From Paraburkholderia dioscoreae (GTDB lineage Bacteria; Pseudomonadota; Gammaproteobacteria; Burkholderiales; Burkholderiaceae): a stretch of 64,000 nucleotides of DNA. Shown here piece after piece: positions 22,716 to 31,973 of this stretch. A model generated the notes under the pieces. That model was not told the origin of the DNA and searched no databases. It saw nothing but the letters and a program-made list of their open reading frames with translations. Position numbers and translations under genes: made by a program. The stretch covers positions 62,001-126,000 of the forward strand of contig NZ_LR699553.1 in the NCBI RefSeq assembly GCF_902459535.1, written 5' to 3'. Position 1 is the first letter of the stretch. Each line of letters begins with the position of its first letter.

Positions 22716-22751
22716 AATGCACCTGATCGAACGCCCCGCGGCAGGTGCATT
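22716..22751. promoter_or_regulatory. Inverted repeat before the RepA-like gene
   Basis: AATGCACCTG (22716-22725) and CAGGTGCATT (22742-22751) form a perfect 10-bp dyad 27 bp before the GTG start of the ATPase gene. It could be an operator or a replication-initiator site. Confidence 0.5.
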
Positions 22752-22778
22752 TGGGGCTCAATTTCAAAGGAAGTCATC

Positions 22779-24164
22779 GTGAAAGAAGCAGAAAATTTCG
22801 CGGCTAGGAAGCCGCAGACGAACATCGTGCCGGATCGCGGTGTAGCAAGCCGCGAGACGCGAGTACAGCCGTTGCTCCCTCCGGAGCAACGTGCGGAGCC
22901 TCTTCGCGAGGGCATCATGCTTTCGCGTGCTTCGGCAGTCGCTCCAGTGGCAATTCGGTGGCTCTGGCAGGACTGGCTCCCCGAGGGGAAATTGAGCCTG
23001 TTGGCTGGCTCGCCGGGAACGGGCAAGACCACGCTGGCCGTGGCGATGGCGGCAATCGTGTCAGCGGGCGGGGCGTGGCCGGATGGTCCCCGCTGTGCGA
23101 GCAGGGGTAATGTGCTCTTTTGGAGCGGTGAGGATGATGTCGCCGATACGCTCGTCCCGCGCTTGATGGCGGCAGGGGCCGATCTCGATCGCGTGTATTT
23201 CGTCCGCAGCCGGATTGACGAGAACGACGAGGTTCAGCCGTTCGACCCGGCGTTCGACATTCCTCTTCTGGGTGAGCGGGTTGAGGCCATGGGAGGCGCG
23301 AGCCTGCTGATCGTTGACCCGATCGTGAGCGCTGTCTCGGGCGATGCGCACCGTGCAAATGATGTACGCCGCGATCTTCAGGCGTTGGTCGACATGGCAG
23401 CTAGATACGGGTGTGCGGTCCTAGGGATCTCTCACTTCGCCAAGGGGACTAGAGGCAGCAGTCCCGCCGAGCGGGTCATCGGTTCTGGTGCGTTCGTGGC
23501 ACTTGCTCGCATGGTGCTGGTGGCCGGAAAAGACGAAGCCGAAGAGCGCCGCATCCTTGCTCGCGCGAAAGCCAACATCACGTTTGATGACGGCGGTATC
23601 GAGTACATGCTGGAACAGGTGGATGTAAATGGCATACCGGCCAGTCGGGTCGTTTGGGGAGGCTTGATCGAGGGCAACGCGCGCGAAATCCTGGGCGACG
23701 TGGAAATGCTTCCCGGTGACGACGAGAAGACCGAGCGTGAAGAGGCTGCCGATTTCCTCGCCAGTCTTCTTGTCCAGGGACCTGTTCCTGTAAACAGCAT
23801 CAAGGCTGATGCCACCGGTGCGGGTTACGCATGGCGAACGGTCGAGCGTGCCAAGCGCGATCTTGGGGTTGAGGCACGCAAAGCCGGGATGAAGGGCGGG
23901 TGGATGTGGGCGATTCCCGCTGACGCTGATGAAGATCGTCGCGGAGAAACAGAGGGGCACGAGACTCCGCACGGTGGCGGCCTTCGTCATTCGCGGCGGC
24001 CTTCGGCGGAGACTCGCATTTCTATGATCGGTACTCCTGAAGAGCGCCAGATTTCTGAAGTCCGCCACCGTACAGGGAGTGGTGGTCTTCACGATTATTG
24101 TGTACGGTCGGCCGATGATGCCGCGGTTGGCGTGAATCCCGACGACGCCGAGTCGGAAGAGTGA
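22779..24164 (+). CDS. RepA-like AAA ATPase (AAA_25), element replication
   Basis: 461 residues from GTG 22779, behind AAGGAAG. A RecA/DnaB-type core is present: Walker A GSPGTGKTTLAVAM near 79-92, NVLFWSGEDDVADTL near 112, Walker B LLIVDPIVSAVSG near 178 and ISHFAKGTRG near 217, with SHxxK typical of RepA/RegA helicases of plasmids and integrative elements. A C-terminal winged-helix-like segment (SIKADATGAGYAWRTVERAK) follows, then a low-complexity tail. Position directly before the excisionase-like and integrase genes supports a role in element replication or excision. Confidence 0.8.
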   Translation: MKEAENFAARKPQTNIVPDRGVASRETRVQPLLPPEQRAEPLREGIMLSRASAVAPVAIRWLWQDWLPEGKLSLLAGSPGTGKTTLAVAMAAIVSAGGAWPDGPRCASRGNVLFWSGEDDVADTLVPRLMAAGADLDRVYFVRSRIDENDEVQPFDPAFDIPLLGERVEAMGGASLLIVDPIVSAVSGDAHRANDVRRDLQALVDMAARYGCAVLGISHFAKGTRGSSPAERVIGSGAFVALARMVLVAGKDEAEERRILARAKANITFDDGGIEYMLEQVDVNGIPASRVVWGGLIEGNAREILGDVEMLPGDDEKTEREEAADFLASLLVQGPVPVNSIKADATGAGYAWRTVERAKRDLGVEARKAGMKGGWMWAIPADADEDRRGETEGHETPHGGGLRHSRRPSAETRISMIGTPEERQISEVRHRTGSGGLHDYCVRSADDAAVGVNPDDAESEE

Positions 24165-24165
24165 C

Positions 24166-24573
24166 ATGCGCACCCTGACTTTGGGTGAGGCGGCCGACAT
24201 GCTGAAAATGCATCCCGAGGGACTTCGCCGTCGGGCGAAGTCCGGGCTGGTGCCGGCGGCCAAGCCCGGCAAGCAGTGGGTATTCCTCCAAGAAGATCTA
24301 CAAAATTACCTGCGTTCGCTTTATGCTTCGAATCGGCAAGCGTTGCAAGGTGATCATGGGAGTCAGAAAACATGGCGCTTTTCAGACGCGGTAGTACCTG
24401 GTGGGTTGATTTCACCAGCCCGGGCGGCAAGAGAACTCGAGTCTCTGCTGGCACCGAAAACAAGCAGGAAGCCCAAGAGTTCCACGACAAGCTCAAAGCG
24501 GAAGCGTGGCGGGTCGGACGGCTCGGCGAGCGGCCAACCTACACCTGGGATCAAGCGGCGTGGCAGTGGCTAA
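24166..24573 (+). CDS. Excisionase/AlpA-like HTH protein
   Basis: 135 residues. The first 50 (MRTLTLGEAADMLKMHPEGL RRRAKSGLVP, then KPGKQWVFLQEDLQNYL) are a MerR/excisionase-type winged helix (HTH_17), the class used as recombination directionality factor. It starts one base after the ATPase stop. The C-terminal 67 residues overlap the integrase gene in another frame by 202 bp and look like a frame-shifted reading (Ser/Lys-rich), so the functional part is probably the N-terminal domain. Confidence 0.7.
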   Translation: MRTLTLGEAADMLKMHPEGLRRRAKSGLVPAAKPGKQWVFLQEDLQNYLRSLYASNRQALQGDHGSQKTWRFSDAVVPGGLISPARAARELESLLAPKTSRKPKSSTTSSKRKRGGSDGSASGQPTPGIKRRGSG

Positions 24574-25367
24574 CGGAAACGGCACATAAGCGCACGCATG
24601 AGGAGGACAAGGTAAAGCTGCGATGGTTGCAGCAATACTTGGGTGGGACGCCTTTGGATGCGATTTCGCGTGATCTGGTGATGCAGATTGGTAATCAGAA
24701 GGCGAAGGATGCGAGCCCGGCCACCGCTAACCGCTATCTGGCATTGATCCGCGCCATTCTGCGGAAAGCCTCGCGTGAGTGGGAGTGGGTGGACCGGGTT
24801 CCGAAAATCACGCTCTTTAAGGAAGCCAAGCGCAGGGTTCGGTGGCTAACACCGGATCAGGTGCGTCGTCTGCTGGATCGTTTGCAGCCCCATACGCGGG
24901 AGCTGGTTTTGTTTTCACTTGCAACTGGGTTGCGGCAGGCGAACGTGCTGAAGCTGGAATGGTCGCAGGTCGATCTGACTCGCCGGGTGGTCTGGTTCCA
25001 CTGCGATCAAATGAAAAACCAAGTCAGCCACCATGTTAGCTTGAACGATACGGCCTATGACGTGCTAGTGCGGCAGAAGGGCAAACATCCCGAGCGGGTC
25101 TTTACGTTCAGGGGTAAGCCCATCGTCAATGCCAACACGCGCGCATGGCGGAATGCCTTGAAAGATGCTGGGATCAATGATTTCCGCTGGCACGATCTAA
25201 GGCATTGTTGGGCATCCTGGTTGGTGCAGAACGGGACGCCGCTGTATGCAGTGCAGGAGCTGGGAGGCTGGCAGTCAGTACAGATGGTGCAGAGGTATGC
25301 TCATCTGAGTCCGGCCAACCTAGCGGATCATGCCAAGACGATTGACGCGGTAATCGCTCTGCCATGA
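24372..25367 (+). CDS. int: Tyrosine recombinase (integrase)
   Basis: 331 residues. N-terminal beta-sheet (ALFRRGSTWWVDFTSPGGKR), SAM-like core-binding domain (about 58-145), catalytic domain with Arg in FSLATGLRQAN, His/Arg in HDLRHCWASW and nucleophile Tyr in MVQRYAHL; the family Lys lies in the beta-hairpin before. The gene ends 65 bp before the 3' end of tRNA-Lys(CTT), the classic position for an integrase of a tRNA-inserted island. It overlaps the excisionase-like frame, so the two are translated from one message in different frames. Confidence 0.92.
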   Translation: MALFRRGSTWWVDFTSPGGKRTRVSAGTENKQEAQEFHDKLKAEAWRVGRLGERPTYTWDQAAWQWLTETAHKRTHEEDKVKLRWLQQYLGGTPLDAISRDLVMQIGNQKAKDASPATANRYLALIRAILRKASREWEWVDRVPKITLFKEAKRRVRWLTPDQVRRLLDRLQPHTRELVLFSLATGLRQANVLKLEWSQVDLTRRVVWFHCDQMKNQVSHHVSLNDTAYDVLVRQKGKHPERVFTFRGKPIVNANTRAWRNALKDAGINDFRWHDLRHCWASWLVQNGTPLYAVQELGGWQSVQMVQRYAHLSPANLADHAKTIDAVIALP

Positions 25368-25394
25368 CACATTTGCGGCACAGAGCCACAAATG

Positions 25395-25423
25395 AAAAAG
25401 GCCCCCGATCGCTCGGGAGCCTT
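25395..25423 (-). terminator. Terminator after tRNA-Lys
   Basis: On the minus strand AAAGGCTCCCGAGCGATCGG pairs into GGCTCCCGAGCGATCGGGGGCC-type stem followed by a T-run (TTTTTCAT). It lies 10 bp past the CCA end of tRNA-Lys and terminates it; it also faces the integrase gene from the other side. Confidence 0.75.
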
Positions 25424-25432
25424 TTGAATACT

Positions 25433-25508
25433 TGGTGGGGCGTGAGTGACTCGAACACTCGACCTACGGATTAAGAGTCCGCTGCTCTACCAACTGAGCT
25501 AACGCCCC
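25433..25508 (-). tRNA. tRNA-Lys(CTT)
   Basis: A complete 76-nt cloverleaf on the minus strand with encoded CCA. Acceptor GGGGCGT pairs with ACGCCCC, D-arm GCTCAGTTGGTAGAGC is canonical, anticodon loop CTCTTAA gives anticodon CTT, and the T-arm is GAGTGTTCGAGTCACTC. It is the apparent insertion site of the island on its 3' side (left in this window). Confidence 0.95.
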
Positions 25509-25711
25509 CAACAGAAGCGAAATTATGCAGAAATTTTTCGGACTTGCCAAGTCCCCTTAGCAGATTTCTTAAAAAAATTTGCATCGACGGCCTCGAGGCG
25601 TTCCTCGGTACGCGCTCTGTCGTGAAAAAAGCGCTGCCTGTATCGTCCCGGTATCATGTCGCGGACGCCTTGCTGCGCGAACTCTCGCGCGGTTTTCGAC
25701 CGGGGATTGCC

Positions 25712-26116
25712 ATGGATGACAAAGAGATTATCGAATTGCTCGACCGCATCCTCGCGCCGTGGGTCCGTGCCCTCACGCTGACGCCGGTCAAGGTCGATGA
25801 AGAAAGCGCCACGCTGCGACTGCCGTTTTCGGGCGGACTGCGTCATGCGGGCGGCGTGATCTGCGGCCAGGTCTTCATGGCTGCAGCAGACACGGCGATG
25901 ATCGTCGCTATTTCGGCCGCGCTCGGCGGCTTCAAGCCGATGAGCACGGTCTCGCTCAACATCAATTTCATGCGCACGGTGCGCAAGGGCGATGTACTGA
26001 TCACCGCCCGGGTGCTGCGCATGGGCCGCAACCTGGTGTTCGGTGAGGTCGAACTCTTCGACGAATCCGGCAACATGGCCGTCCACGCCACCACGACCTA
26101 CGCACTGCTCGACTAG
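25712..26116 (+). CDS. PaaI-family thioesterase (hot-dog fold)
   Basis: 134 residues from ATG 25712 (MDDKEIIELLDRILAPWVRA) behind GGGGA; an upstream in-frame extension reads across the tRNA leader and is not used. LRHAGGVICGQVFMAAADTA is the hot-dog central helix and MSTVSLNINFMRTVRKGD the following strands. Members hydrolyse acyl-CoA thioesters, some phenylacetyl-CoA (family knowledge). It precedes a patatin-like gene by 39 bp, perhaps one operon. Confidence 0.85.
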   Translation: MDDKEIIELLDRILAPWVRALTLTPVKVDEESATLRLPFSGGLRHAGGVICGQVFMAAADTAMIVAISAALGGFKPMSTVSLNINFMRTVRKGDVLITARVLRMGRNLVFGEVELFDESGNMAVHATTTYALLD

Positions 26117-26155
26117 AACGACGGGCCAGAGACCCGCATTAGAGGAAAAATCAGG

Positions 26156-27034
26156 ATGTTCGATCAGGTCGTATTCGCCGGCGGCGGCAATCGCTGCTGG
26201 TGGCAGGCGGGTTTCTGGGATGTAGTGCAGCCGGAGTTGCGGATCCGGCCGCGCGTAATCACCGGCATTTCGGCCGGCGCCGCCACCGCGTGCATGCTCT
26301 ACACGCGCGATTCCGACTGGGTAATGCGTTATTACGAGGACGCTCTGCGTCACAACACCCGCAACGCCTACTGGGGCAACCTGCTGCGTAGAGAGTCAGT
26401 GTTTCCGCATTACCGCATCTACCGTCAGGCACTGCTCGACATCTACGGCGAGAAGTTTTCAACGCTCGCCGACGCGCCGGAAATCCGCATCGGCGTGTCA
26501 CATCTGCCGCGCTGGCTCGGTGCGCGCAGCGCGGTGGCCGCCGGCCTGATCGCGTACAACATCGAAAAGTACGTGCGCAAGACGCTGCATCCCACGCTCG
26601 GTCAGACGCTCGGCTTTCATCCCGAGTTCGTGCGCGCGCAGGACTGCGCGAACGTCGAGGATCTGGCGGATCTGATCCTGCAATCGTCGAGTACGCCGCC
26701 CTTCACGCCGGTTCTGCGGCGCAACGGCCGGCCGGTGCTGGACGGCGGGATGGTCGACAACGTACCGGTCGGCGCGCTCGACGCCGAGGCGCCGGGCTAC
26801 GTGCTGGTAATGGTCACGCGCCTCTATCCGCGTCCGCAGATGTTCGTCGTGCCGCACGGTGTACAGCAACGGCTCTATGTGCAGCCGTCGCGCAAAGTGC
26901 CGATTTCCAGCTGGGATTACACAAGTCCCTCGCAGATGGTTCACGCTTACAACCTCGGTCGCGCCGATGGCGAGACCTTCCTCGAACGCATGCCCGATCT
27001 GCTGGAAGCCGGCGCGCACGAAGCGGCGCGCTGA
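26156..27034 (+). CDS. Patatin-like phospholipase
   Basis: 292 residues. The patatin catalytic dyad is visible: VVFAGGGNRCWWQAG (oxyanion loop), GISAG with Ser near residue 41 as nucleophile and LDGGMVDNVPVGAL with Asp near 199. No signal peptide. These enzymes act on membrane lipids or acyl esters; the substrate is not readable from sequence. The gene follows the thioesterase with a good ribosome site (GAGGAAAAAT) and ends before a minus-strand gene. Confidence 0.85.
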   Translation: MFDQVVFAGGGNRCWWQAGFWDVVQPELRIRPRVITGISAGAATACMLYTRDSDWVMRYYEDALRHNTRNAYWGNLLRRESVFPHYRIYRQALLDIYGEKFSTLADAPEIRIGVSHLPRWLGARSAVAAGLIAYNIEKYVRKTLHPTLGQTLGFHPEFVRAQDCANVEDLADLILQSSSTPPFTPVLRRNGRPVLDGGMVDNVPVGALDAEAPGYVLVMVTRLYPRPQMFVVPHGVQQRLYVQPSRKVPISSWDYTSPSQMVHAYNLGRADGETFLERMPDLLEAGAHEAAR

Positions 27035-27116
27035 ACTGCGCACCGGCGGTGCGAATCCTCACGGTGACGAGCGGCGCGCCCGCAGAAACTCGCTCGCCAA
27101 AGAAAGAGCCGGGCGC

Positions 27117-28130
27117 TTAGCGCCGGCGGCCGCCCTGCAACGCTTCCGGATTAGCCACGCTGGCCGAATCGCCAGCATCGAAAGCCAGAATGTTATTGAA
27201 CGCGGCGGTGAAGTACTGCTCGTAGCTCTCCCGTTCCACATAGCCGATATGCGGCGTGCAGATCACGTTTTCCATACGCAGCAGGCTGTAGCCCTGCAGA
27301 ATCGGCTCGCTTTCATAGACATCGATGGCGACCATCCCCGGGCGATTGTGCGACAGTGCATTCACCAGCGCGTTCTCGTCGAGCAATTCGGCCCGGCTCG
27401 TATTCACGAGCAGCGCGGTGGGCTTCATCCGCATCAGGTCTTCCTGTTTGACGATGCCGCGCGTGTCGTCGTGCAGGCGCAAATGTAGCGACAGCACGTC
27501 GCTCTGCTCGAACAATGCCTCGCGGCTCTCCGCCACGCCGTAACCGTCGGCGCGAGCAGCTTCGCGCGAATGCTCGCGACCCCAGATCAGCACGTTCATG
27601 CCGAATGCCTTGCCGTATCCGGCGAGCAGTTGACCGATCTTGCCGTAACCCCAAATCCCGAGCGTCTGCCCTCGCAACACCTGGCCCAAGCCGAAATTCG
27701 GCGGCAGCGCGGACGTCTTCAGGCCAGACTGCTGCCAGGCTCCCTGCTTAAGGTTTGCTACGTATTGCGGAATCCGCCGTTGGGCCGCCATGATGAGAGC
27801 CCACGTCAACTCGGCGGGCGCGAACGGTGAACCGGTGCCTTCCAGCACGGCAATGCCGCGCTCGGTACAAGCCGCCAGATCGATGTGGCTCGAGACCTTG
27901 CCGGTTTGGCTGATCATGCGCAAACGCGGCAATTTGTCGAGCAGTTGTGAGGTGATGCGCGTGCGTTCGCGAATCAGGACGAGAGCATCGACTTCGGAAA
28001 GGCGGCTTGCCAGTTGGCCGAGACCGCGGACGGTGTTGTTGAAAACCTTGACCTCATGGTCGGCCAGCAATTGAAAGCAGTCGAGCTTGCGAACGGCGTC
28101 CTGGTAATCGTCGAGGATGGCAATCTTCAT
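27117..28130 (-). CDS. D-2-hydroxyacid dehydrogenase
   Basis: 337 residues from ATG 28130 (MKIAILDDYQDAVRKLDCFQ). A Rossmann dinucleotide fold is visible at about 147-180 (LGIWGYGKIGQLLAGYGKAF), with the catalytic Arg near LVNTSRAELLDE, Glu in DVYESEPI and His in NVICTPHIGYVE. Length and motif order fit the D-isomer-specific 2-hydroxyacid dehydrogenase family (glycerate, lactate, glyoxylate or phosphoglycerate). Substrate is unknown. A 9-bp dyad lies 62 bp upstream. Confidence 0.85.
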   Translation of the reverse strand: MKIAILDDYQDAVRKLDCFQLLADHEVKVFNNTVRGLGQLASRLSEVDALVLIRERTRITSQLLDKLPRLRMISQTGKVSSHIDLAACTERGIAVLEGTGSPFAPAELTWALIMAAQRRIPQYVANLKQGAWQQSGLKTSALPPNFGLGQVLRGQTLGIWGYGKIGQLLAGYGKAFGMNVLIWGREHSREAARADGYGVAESREALFEQSDVLSLHLRLHDDTRGIVKQEDLMRMKPTALLVNTSRAELLDENALVNALSHNRPGMVAIDVYESEPILQGYSLLRMENVICTPHIGYVERESYEQYFTAAFNNILAFDAGDSASVANPEALQGGRRR

Positions 28131-28191
28131 GGTATGTGTCTTGCGCCGCACCTTGGTGGTGCGGAACGGAATGTTATGCTGACTGTCCCAC

Positions 28192-28211
28192 CATGTGACC
28201 CAGGTCACATG
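28192..28211. promoter_or_regulatory. Inverted repeat upstream of dehydrogenase gene
   Basis: CATGTGACC-CA-GGTCACATG is a perfect 9-bp dyad with a 2-bp spacer, 62 bp before the dehydrogenase ATG in a 380-bp divergent region facing pckG. The TGTGACC/GGTCACA half-sites resemble a GntR- or Crp-type operator. The rest of the region shows no gene. Confidence 0.5.
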
Positions 28212-28510
28212 CCGGTCTGGCTGAATGCCTTACCGTAGCAGCTACCGCACAGAATGAACGGAAGCGCACGGCAAGGCCGATTGACATCGTTTTTAACAGT
28301 TTGTTGCGTGTTGAGGCAAGCCGCTTTACAGACGGTTGCAGAAGCCCCGTCGGCTGGACTCTCCGTTCAACAGGCTGTGTGGCCCGGAATGACCTGCACA
28401 ATCGCGCGTCGGGTGGCTGGAACCCCGGCGTGAAGAATTGAACGCCTCTCGCATGCAGCGTCGCTGGGCTTGTACCGTTTTTTTATTGCTTTCAAAACGG
28501 AGACAAGTCG

Positions 28511-30367
28511 ATGAACCATCCCTCATTCGAAGGGCAGCCCACTATCGAGGCGCCCGCGTGGGTCAAAAACCGAAAACTGGTCGACTGGGTGCAGCGCGTC
28601 GCTGCCATGACCAAGCCGGACAGAATCGTCTGGTGCGACGGCTCGCAGGAGGAATACGACCGGCTTTGCGCGCAGATGGTCGAAGCGGGCACACTCAAAA
28701 AACTCAACCCCGTGAAGCGTCCCAACTCTTATCTGGCATGGTCCGACCCGTCCGACGTGGCGCGCGTCGAAGATCGCACCTTCATCTGCTCGCAGCAACG
28801 CGAGGACGCGGGCCCCACCAACAACTGGGTCGCGCCGGCCGAGATGCGCTCGACCCTCGATGGCCTGTTCGACGGCGCCATGCGCGGCCGCACCATGTAT
28901 GTGGTGCCGTTTTCGATGGGGCCGCTCGGTTCGCCGATCGCGCACATTGGCGTGGAATTGAGCGATAGCCCCTACGTTGTCACCAACATGCGCATCATGA
29001 CGCGCATGGGCCGAAAGGTATGCGACGTGCTGGGCGAAGACGGCGAGTTCGTGCCGTGCGTCCACTCGGTAGGCGCGCCGCTCGCGGCGGGTGAGAAAGA
29101 CGTGCCGTGGCCGTGCAACACAACCAAATACATCGTCCACTTTCCTGAAGCGCGTGAAATCTGGAGCTACGGCTCGGGCTATGGTGGCAATGCGCTGCTC
29201 GGCAAGAAGTGTTTCGCGCTGCGCATCGCGTCGACTATGGGCCGCGACGAAGGCTGGCTGGCCGAGCACATGCTGATTCTCGGCGTGACTTCGCCGGAAG
29301 GACGCAAGCATCATGTCGCGGCGGCGTTTCCGTCGGCGTGCGGCAAGACCAATTTTGCGATGCTGATTCCGCCGGAAGGCCTGAACGGCTGGAAAATCTC
29401 CACGATCGGCGACGATATCGCGTGGATCAAACCGGGCAAGGACGGCCGCCTGTACGCGATCAATCCGGAAGCCGGCTACTTCGGCGTGGCGCCGGGCACG
29501 AGCGAAAAGACCAACTTCAACGCAATGGCCACGTTGAAGGAAAACGTGATCTTCACGAACGTCGCGCTGACCGACGACGGCGACGTCTGGTGGGAAGGCA
29601 TGACGGATGAACCGCCGGCGCACCTGATCGACTGGCAGGGCAAGGACTGGACGCCGGCCGGCGCGAAGGAAAGCGGCCGCAAGGCGGCGCACCCGAACGC
29701 GCGCTTTACGGCGCCGGCCTCGCAATGCCCGTCTATCGACGCCGACTGGGAAAACCCGGCGGGCGTAGCGATCGACGCTTTCATCTTCGGCGGGCGCCGT
29801 TCCACCACCGTGCCGCTCGTCACCGAAGCGCGCAACTGGGTGGAAGGCGTCTACATGGCGGCCACTATGGGCTCGGAGACCACCGCCGCCGCCGCCGGCC
29901 AGCAGGGCGTGGTGCGCCGCGACCCGTTCGCGATGCTGCCGTTCTGCGGCTACAACATGAGCGACTACTTCGGCCATTGGCTGAAGACGGGTGAGCGTCT
30001 GGCGCAACTCGGTGCGAAGCTGCCGAAAATCTTCTGCGTCAACTGGTTCCGCAAGGGCGCGGACGGCAAGTTCGTCTGGCCGGGCTTCGGCGAAAACATG
30101 CGGGTGCTGAGCTGGATGGTCGGCCGGGTCGAAGGCTCCGCTCAAGGTGAGGAACATGCATTCGGCGTGTCGCCGCACTATGAAGACATTGACTGGAGCG
30201 GGCTGAACTTCAGCCGCGAGCAGTTTGAGCAGGTGATTTCCGTAGACGACGCCGCCTGGCGCGACGAGCTCGCGCTGCACGCCGAGCTGTTTGACACATT
30301 GCAGCACGGCTTGCCGCCGGCGCTAACCCAGGCCAAACGCGCGCTGGAAGGAAAACTTGCCGCCTGA
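28511..30367 (+). CDS. pckG: Phosphoenolpyruvate carboxykinase (GTP)
   Basis: 618 residues, full length for the GTP-dependent family. Diagnostic segments: substrate loop QQREDAGPTNNWVAP, kinase-1 P-loop FPSACGKTNFAML, and the nucleotide-binding GFGENMRVLSWM region near the C-terminus. The enzyme converts oxaloacetate + GTP to PEP + CO2, the first committed step of gluconeogenesis. ATG 28511 follows GGAGACAAGTCG. A terminator follows at 30391-30420. Confidence 0.95.
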   Translation: MNHPSFEGQPTIEAPAWVKNRKLVDWVQRVAAMTKPDRIVWCDGSQEEYDRLCAQMVEAGTLKKLNPVKRPNSYLAWSDPSDVARVEDRTFICSQQREDAGPTNNWVAPAEMRSTLDGLFDGAMRGRTMYVVPFSMGPLGSPIAHIGVELSDSPYVVTNMRIMTRMGRKVCDVLGEDGEFVPCVHSVGAPLAAGEKDVPWPCNTTKYIVHFPEAREIWSYGSGYGGNALLGKKCFALRIASTMGRDEGWLAEHMLILGVTSPEGRKHHVAAAFPSACGKTNFAMLIPPEGLNGWKISTIGDDIAWIKPGKDGRLYAINPEAGYFGVAPGTSEKTNFNAMATLKENVIFTNVALTDDGDVWWEGMTDEPPAHLIDWQGKDWTPAGAKESGRKAAHPNARFTAPASQCPSIDADWENPAGVAIDAFIFGGRRSTTVPLVTEARNWVEGVYMAATMGSETTAAAAGQQGVVRRDPFAMLPFCGYNMSDYFGHWLKTGERLAQLGAKLPKIFCVNWFRKGADGKFVWPGFGENMRVLSWMVGRVEGSAQGEEHAFGVSPHYEDIDWSGLNFSREQFEQVISVDDAAWRDELALHAELFDTLQHGLPPALTQAKRALEGKLAA

Positions 30368-30390
30368 TCAGGTGAGTATTCACTTCGCAT

Positions 30391-30420
30391 AAAAAGCCGC
30401 CTTCGGGCGGTTTTTCTTTT
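30391..30420 (+). terminator. Terminator of pckG
   Basis: AAAAAGCCGCC-TTCG-GGCGGTTTTTC with a long T-run, 24 bp past the stop codon. The remaining 285 bp up to the LysR gene hold its promoter region and no other recognisable gene. Confidence 0.9.
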
Positions 30421-30706
30421 TTGGGCGCCACGCGGCGATTTTTTCCGATTCCGCAACGCCCGCGCGACCCTCACCTCTGTTCGAGCAAAAAAGGTTCTGC
30501 AAGCTGCGTTGCGGCAGATTGTTTCTTTTTGCGGAACAATTGGTGGTCGTACCCCATGTTACGCCACACAGTCGCACAAATATTGACAATATTTCCGCTT
30601 TGGCGGGCAACTTACACACGATTTCGCGAGTCGTAGGAGAATTCCAAGTTAGCTTCACTGGTTTTCACCAATTGTCAGGAAGCAGTAACACGGCAGGAGT
30701 TGTCCT

Positions 30707-31810
30707 ATGGATCATTTGCAGTCGATGCGAGTTTTCGTCAAAGTGGCGGATCTCGGCAGTTTTGCCCGCGCTGCGAGCGCGATGGATATTTCCAACGCAG
30801 TTGCCACCCGTCACGTTGCCGACCTCGAAGGCCGTCTTGGTACGCGACTGCTCAATCGCACCACTCGCAGCTTGTCTCTGACCGAATCCGGCCAGGTGTA
30901 TCTTGAGCGCGCGCGCCAGATTCTCGACGAACTGGAAGACGTCGAGCAGATGGTGGTGGCGCGCAATCACGAACCCGTCGGCACGTTGCGAATCGTCGCG
31001 CCGGTCGTGTTCGGGTTGCACAATCTCGCGCCCGTGCTTCAGACGTACGCGGAGCGTTATCCGAAAGTCATTCCCGACGTCACGCTGGTTGACCGCCAGG
31101 TCGATCTGGTCGAAGAAGGCTTCGACGTGGGCGTGGTGATCGCGCGGCAAATGCGCAGCGCAAGCATCGTCACACGGCGTCTTACCACCGGCTGCATGAC
31201 GGTGTGCGCCACGCCGGCGTATCTGGAGAAGCACGGCATGCCCACGCGTCCGGAGCATCTGCTCGAGCATCCGTGCCTGAGCCTGCCTTCCGAATATTGG
31301 GGCGACGAGCGTGTGTTCACTGGCCCGGAAGGCGAGGTGCGCGTGCGTCCGTCGAACGTGATCGTCGCGAACAACACCGAAATGCTGCGTCAGTTTGCGC
31401 TGCTCGGCATGGGCATCGCGATCCTGCCGAGCTATCTGATTGGCCGCGACATGACGCGCGGCAGGCTCGTGCGTCTGCTCGGCGACTACCGGCTGCCGCA
31501 GGTCGAGATCAACATTGCGTATCCGAGCCGGCGCCATTTGCCGGCGAAGGTGCGCACGTTCATCGACCATCTGGTCGAGCATTTCAGCCAGACGCCGAAC
31601 AGCCTGCTCGGCGAACAGTGGATCAAGGAGGACGGCCTTGGCCGGTCCGCTGTGACGACGGCGCCGGATTCTGCGGATCCCATGCCGCCGGAAGCGTTCG
31701 ACGGTGCTGAGCCGCTCTCACGCCTGCTGGACAGCGAGTTATCGCCGCTGCCGAAGACGCTTGCAAAAACGACGCCTCGCACTCGGTCAACGGCCTTGTC
31801 GCCGCTGTAA
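30707..31810 (+). CDS. LysR-family transcriptional regulator
   Basis: 367 residues. A winged HTH at 1-60 (MDHLQSMRVFVKVADLGSFA ... RHVADLEGRLGTRLLNRTTR) and a LysR substrate-binding domain (about 90-295) are clear. The C-terminal 60 residues are Pro/Thr-rich and longer than in typical members (~300 residues). ATG 30707 has GGCAGGAG upstream. No divergent metabolic gene marks a specific target; it is convergent with topB and shares a bidirectional terminator with it. Confidence 0.9.
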   Translation: MDHLQSMRVFVKVADLGSFARAASAMDISNAVATRHVADLEGRLGTRLLNRTTRSLSLTESGQVYLERARQILDELEDVEQMVVARNHEPVGTLRIVAPVVFGLHNLAPVLQTYAERYPKVIPDVTLVDRQVDLVEEGFDVGVVIARQMRSASIVTRRLTTGCMTVCATPAYLEKHGMPTRPEHLLEHPCLSLPSEYWGDERVFTGPEGEVRVRPSNVIVANNTEMLRQFALLGMGIAILPSYLIGRDMTRGRLVRLLGDYRLPQVEINIAYPSRRHLPAKVRTFIDHLVEHFSQTPNSLLGEQWIKEDGLGRSAVTTAPDSADPMPPEAFDGAEPLSRLLDSELSPLPKTLAKTTPRTRSTALSPL

Positions 31811-31880
31811 GTGTTGGACTTGGTGTTGGATCGATAAAGCCGGTAACGCCTGCAAAGGGCGCTTTCCGGGGGACACATGA

Positions 31881-31913
31881 AAAAGGCGCGGTCACAAAGT
31901 GACCGCGCCTTTT
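31881..31913. terminator. Bidirectional terminator between lysR-type gene and topB
   Basis: AAAAGGCGCGGTCAC-AAA-GTGACCGCGCCTTTT is a perfect 15-bp stem. T-runs occur on both strands, so it serves both convergent genes. Confidence 0.93.
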
Positions 31914-31973
31914 TTCGTGGCAGGCAGCAAACCAGGCGGCTGGAAGCGAATCTCCTTCCCGCCGCCGATTTGA

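Noticed and set aside
1..25432. Second attachment site (copy of tRNA-Lys 3' end)
   Set aside because: By-eye reading for the tRNA 3' segment gave no convincing second copy; it probably lies to the left of the window.
28523..30307. 594-codon frame antisense to pckG
   Set aside because: Shadow of the GTP-type PEP carboxykinase gene.
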